A stretch of DNA of 15,312 nucleotides, from assembly GCA_023437255.1 (NCBI GenBank), contig JAEZGR010000021.1, positions 1 to 15,312 on the forward strand. Reading direction: 5' to 3'. Source of the DNA: Pseudomonadota bacterium (GTDB taxonomy: Bacteria; Pseudomonadota; Gammaproteobacteria; Burkholderiales; Burkholderiaceae_B). Every line of letters begins with the position of its first letter. The first letter of the stretch is position 1. Under the pieces are notes generated by a model. The model saw only the letters and a program-made list of their open reading frames with translations, did not search any database and was not told the DNA's origin. The translations under genes were made by a program, and so were the position numbers. Shown piece after piece: positions 14,492 to 15,312 of the stretch.

Positions 14492-15312
14492 TCGAACGCC
14501 GACCGCTCCTCGACCTGGTGTCCCACCTGATCCTGCTGCTGGGGGTGGCAACGATCGCCTTTCCCTTGTATGTCGCCTTCGTGGCCTCGACGCAGACCGC
14601 CCAGGAAGTCGCGCGCGCACCGATGTCGCTGATTCCCGGTCCGTATTTCATCGACAACTATCTGGCCGTGCTCACCGGCAGCGGGCGCACGCCCGATGTG
14701 GCCCGCATGATGTGGGTCAGCACGGTCATGGCCATGGTGATTGCGGTGGGCAAGATCGTCATTTCCATGCTTTCGGCGTTTGCGGTGGTGTACTTCCGTT
14801 TCCGTTTTCGCATGTTCTTCTTTTGGATGATCTTCGTCACCCTCATGCTGCCGGTCGAAGTGCGCATCACGCCGACCTACGAGGTGGTTGCCGACCTGGG
14901 CATGCTGAACAGCTACGCGGGCCTCACGCTGCCGCTCATTGCCTCGGCCACGGCCACCTTTCTGTTTCGCCAGTTTTTCCTGACCGTGCCCGATGAACTG
15001 GTCGAGGCGGCGCGCATTGATGGAGCCGGGCCCATGCGCTTCTTCAAGGACGTGCTGCTGCCCCTTTCAAAGACCAGCATCGCCGCCCTGTTCGTGATCC
15101 AGTTCATCTATGGCTGGAACCAGTATCTCTGGCCGCTCATCATGACGACCAGCGAAGACATGTACCCCATTGTCGTGGGCATCAAACGCATGATTTCCGG
15201 CGGCGACGCCGTAACCGAATGGAACCTGGTCATGGCCACCGCGCTGCTTGCCATGCTGCCACCTGCCCTGGTGGTGCTGCTCATGCAGAAGTGGTTCGTG
15301 AAAGGCCTGATC
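14488..15312 (+). CDS. ugpE: Glycerol-3-phosphate ABC transporter permease UgpE (3' end cut by window)
   Basis: 275 codons are visible and the frame is open to the right edge. E. coli UgpE has 281 residues, so only a few residues and the stop are missing. The start [20 protein letters not shown] matches UgpE closely. [16 protein letters not shown] (93-108) and [17 protein letters not shown] (111-127) are family segments, and the ATPase-docking EAA loop is [14 protein letters not shown] (173-186). The end visible here, KWFVKGLI, matches the UgpE C-terminus. It forms the inner-membrane channel with UgpA. The ATG at 14488 has AGAGG seven bases upstream and overlaps the TGA of the small linker ORF. 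The ATPase gene ugpC is expected just beyond the window. Confidence 0.96.
   Translation, partial: MIERRPLLDLVSHLILLLGVATIAFPLYVAFVASTQTAQEVARAPMSLIPGPYFIDNYLAVLTGSGRTPDVARMMWVSTVMAMVIAVGKIVISMLSAFAVVYFRFRFRMFFFWMIFVTLMLPVEVRITPTYEVVADLGMLNSYAGLTLPLIASATATFLFRQFFLTVPDELVEAARIDGAGPMRFFKDVLLPLSKTSIAALFVIQFIYGWNQYLWPLIMTTSEDMYPIVVGIKRMISGGDAVTEWNLVMATALLAMLPPALVVLLMQKWFVKGLI

Noticed and set aside
1..15312. Search for defence, mobile, CRISPR or secondary-metabolism systems
   Set aside because: Every substantial coding frame is explained by a familiar housekeeping or transport family. No direct-repeat arrays, transposases, integrases or attachment-like repeats were seen.

Overview
The window is about 15.3 kb of G+C-rich, densely coded bacterial DNA. 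Gene content and protein style suggest a betaproteobacterium of the order Burkholderiales, probably the Alcaligenaceae (Bordetella/Achromobacter relatives). The pointers are a PagL-type lipid A deacylase, a livKHMGF operon and a ugp operon in compact format. This placement is inferred from the proteins, not from a marker gene. I see no rRNA, tRNA, CRISPR array, insertion sequence, phage gene or toxin-antitoxin module. The region reads as ordinary chromosomal metabolism and transport, and no gene-free stretch exceeds 300 bases.

Layout, left to right. (1) 1-241, minus strand: the N-terminus of a glyceraldehyde-3-phosphate/erythrose-4-phosphate dehydrogenase, cut by the window edge. (2) 343-891, minus: the outer-membrane lipid A 3-O-deacylase pagL. 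(3) 1116-3277, minus: a translationally coupled pair, a D-2-hydroxyacid dehydrogenase (hydroxypyruvate/glyoxylate reductase type) followed by glycerate 2-kinase. Together they would take hydroxypyruvate through D-glycerate to 2-phosphoglycerate. (4) 3401-5904, plus, divergent from (3): a cytoplasmic S9 prolyl-oligopeptidase-family peptidase overlapping a beta-class glutathione S-transferase that starts with TTG. (5) A strong, probably bidirectional terminator at 5949-5984 separates this from (6) 5998-10905, minus: a complete branched-chain amino-acid ABC importer, transcribed binding protein, permease, permease, ATPase, ATPase (livK-H-M-G-F). A structured leader lies between the binding-protein gene and the rest. 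(7) 11081-11920, minus: proC, pyrroline-5-carboxylate reductase. (8) 12172 to the right edge, plus: ugpB-ugpA-ugpE, a glycerol-3-phosphate ABC importer whose last gene is only a few codons short of complete at the edge.

The most informative non-coding DNA is the 251-base divergent region between proC and ugpB. It carries a three-unit PHO box with a correctly placed -10 element for ugpB. It also carries a perfect 17-base dyad that matches the textbook NtrC (GlnG) binding site. Both multi-gene transport operons have a strong stem-loop directly behind the binding-protein gene, a usual device for making more binding protein than membrane components. Other small oddities are a 19-codon ORF linking ugpA to ugpE by two ATGA overlaps, and an Asn where the PagL catalytic acid is expected. 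I found no convincing undescribed multi-gene system here.
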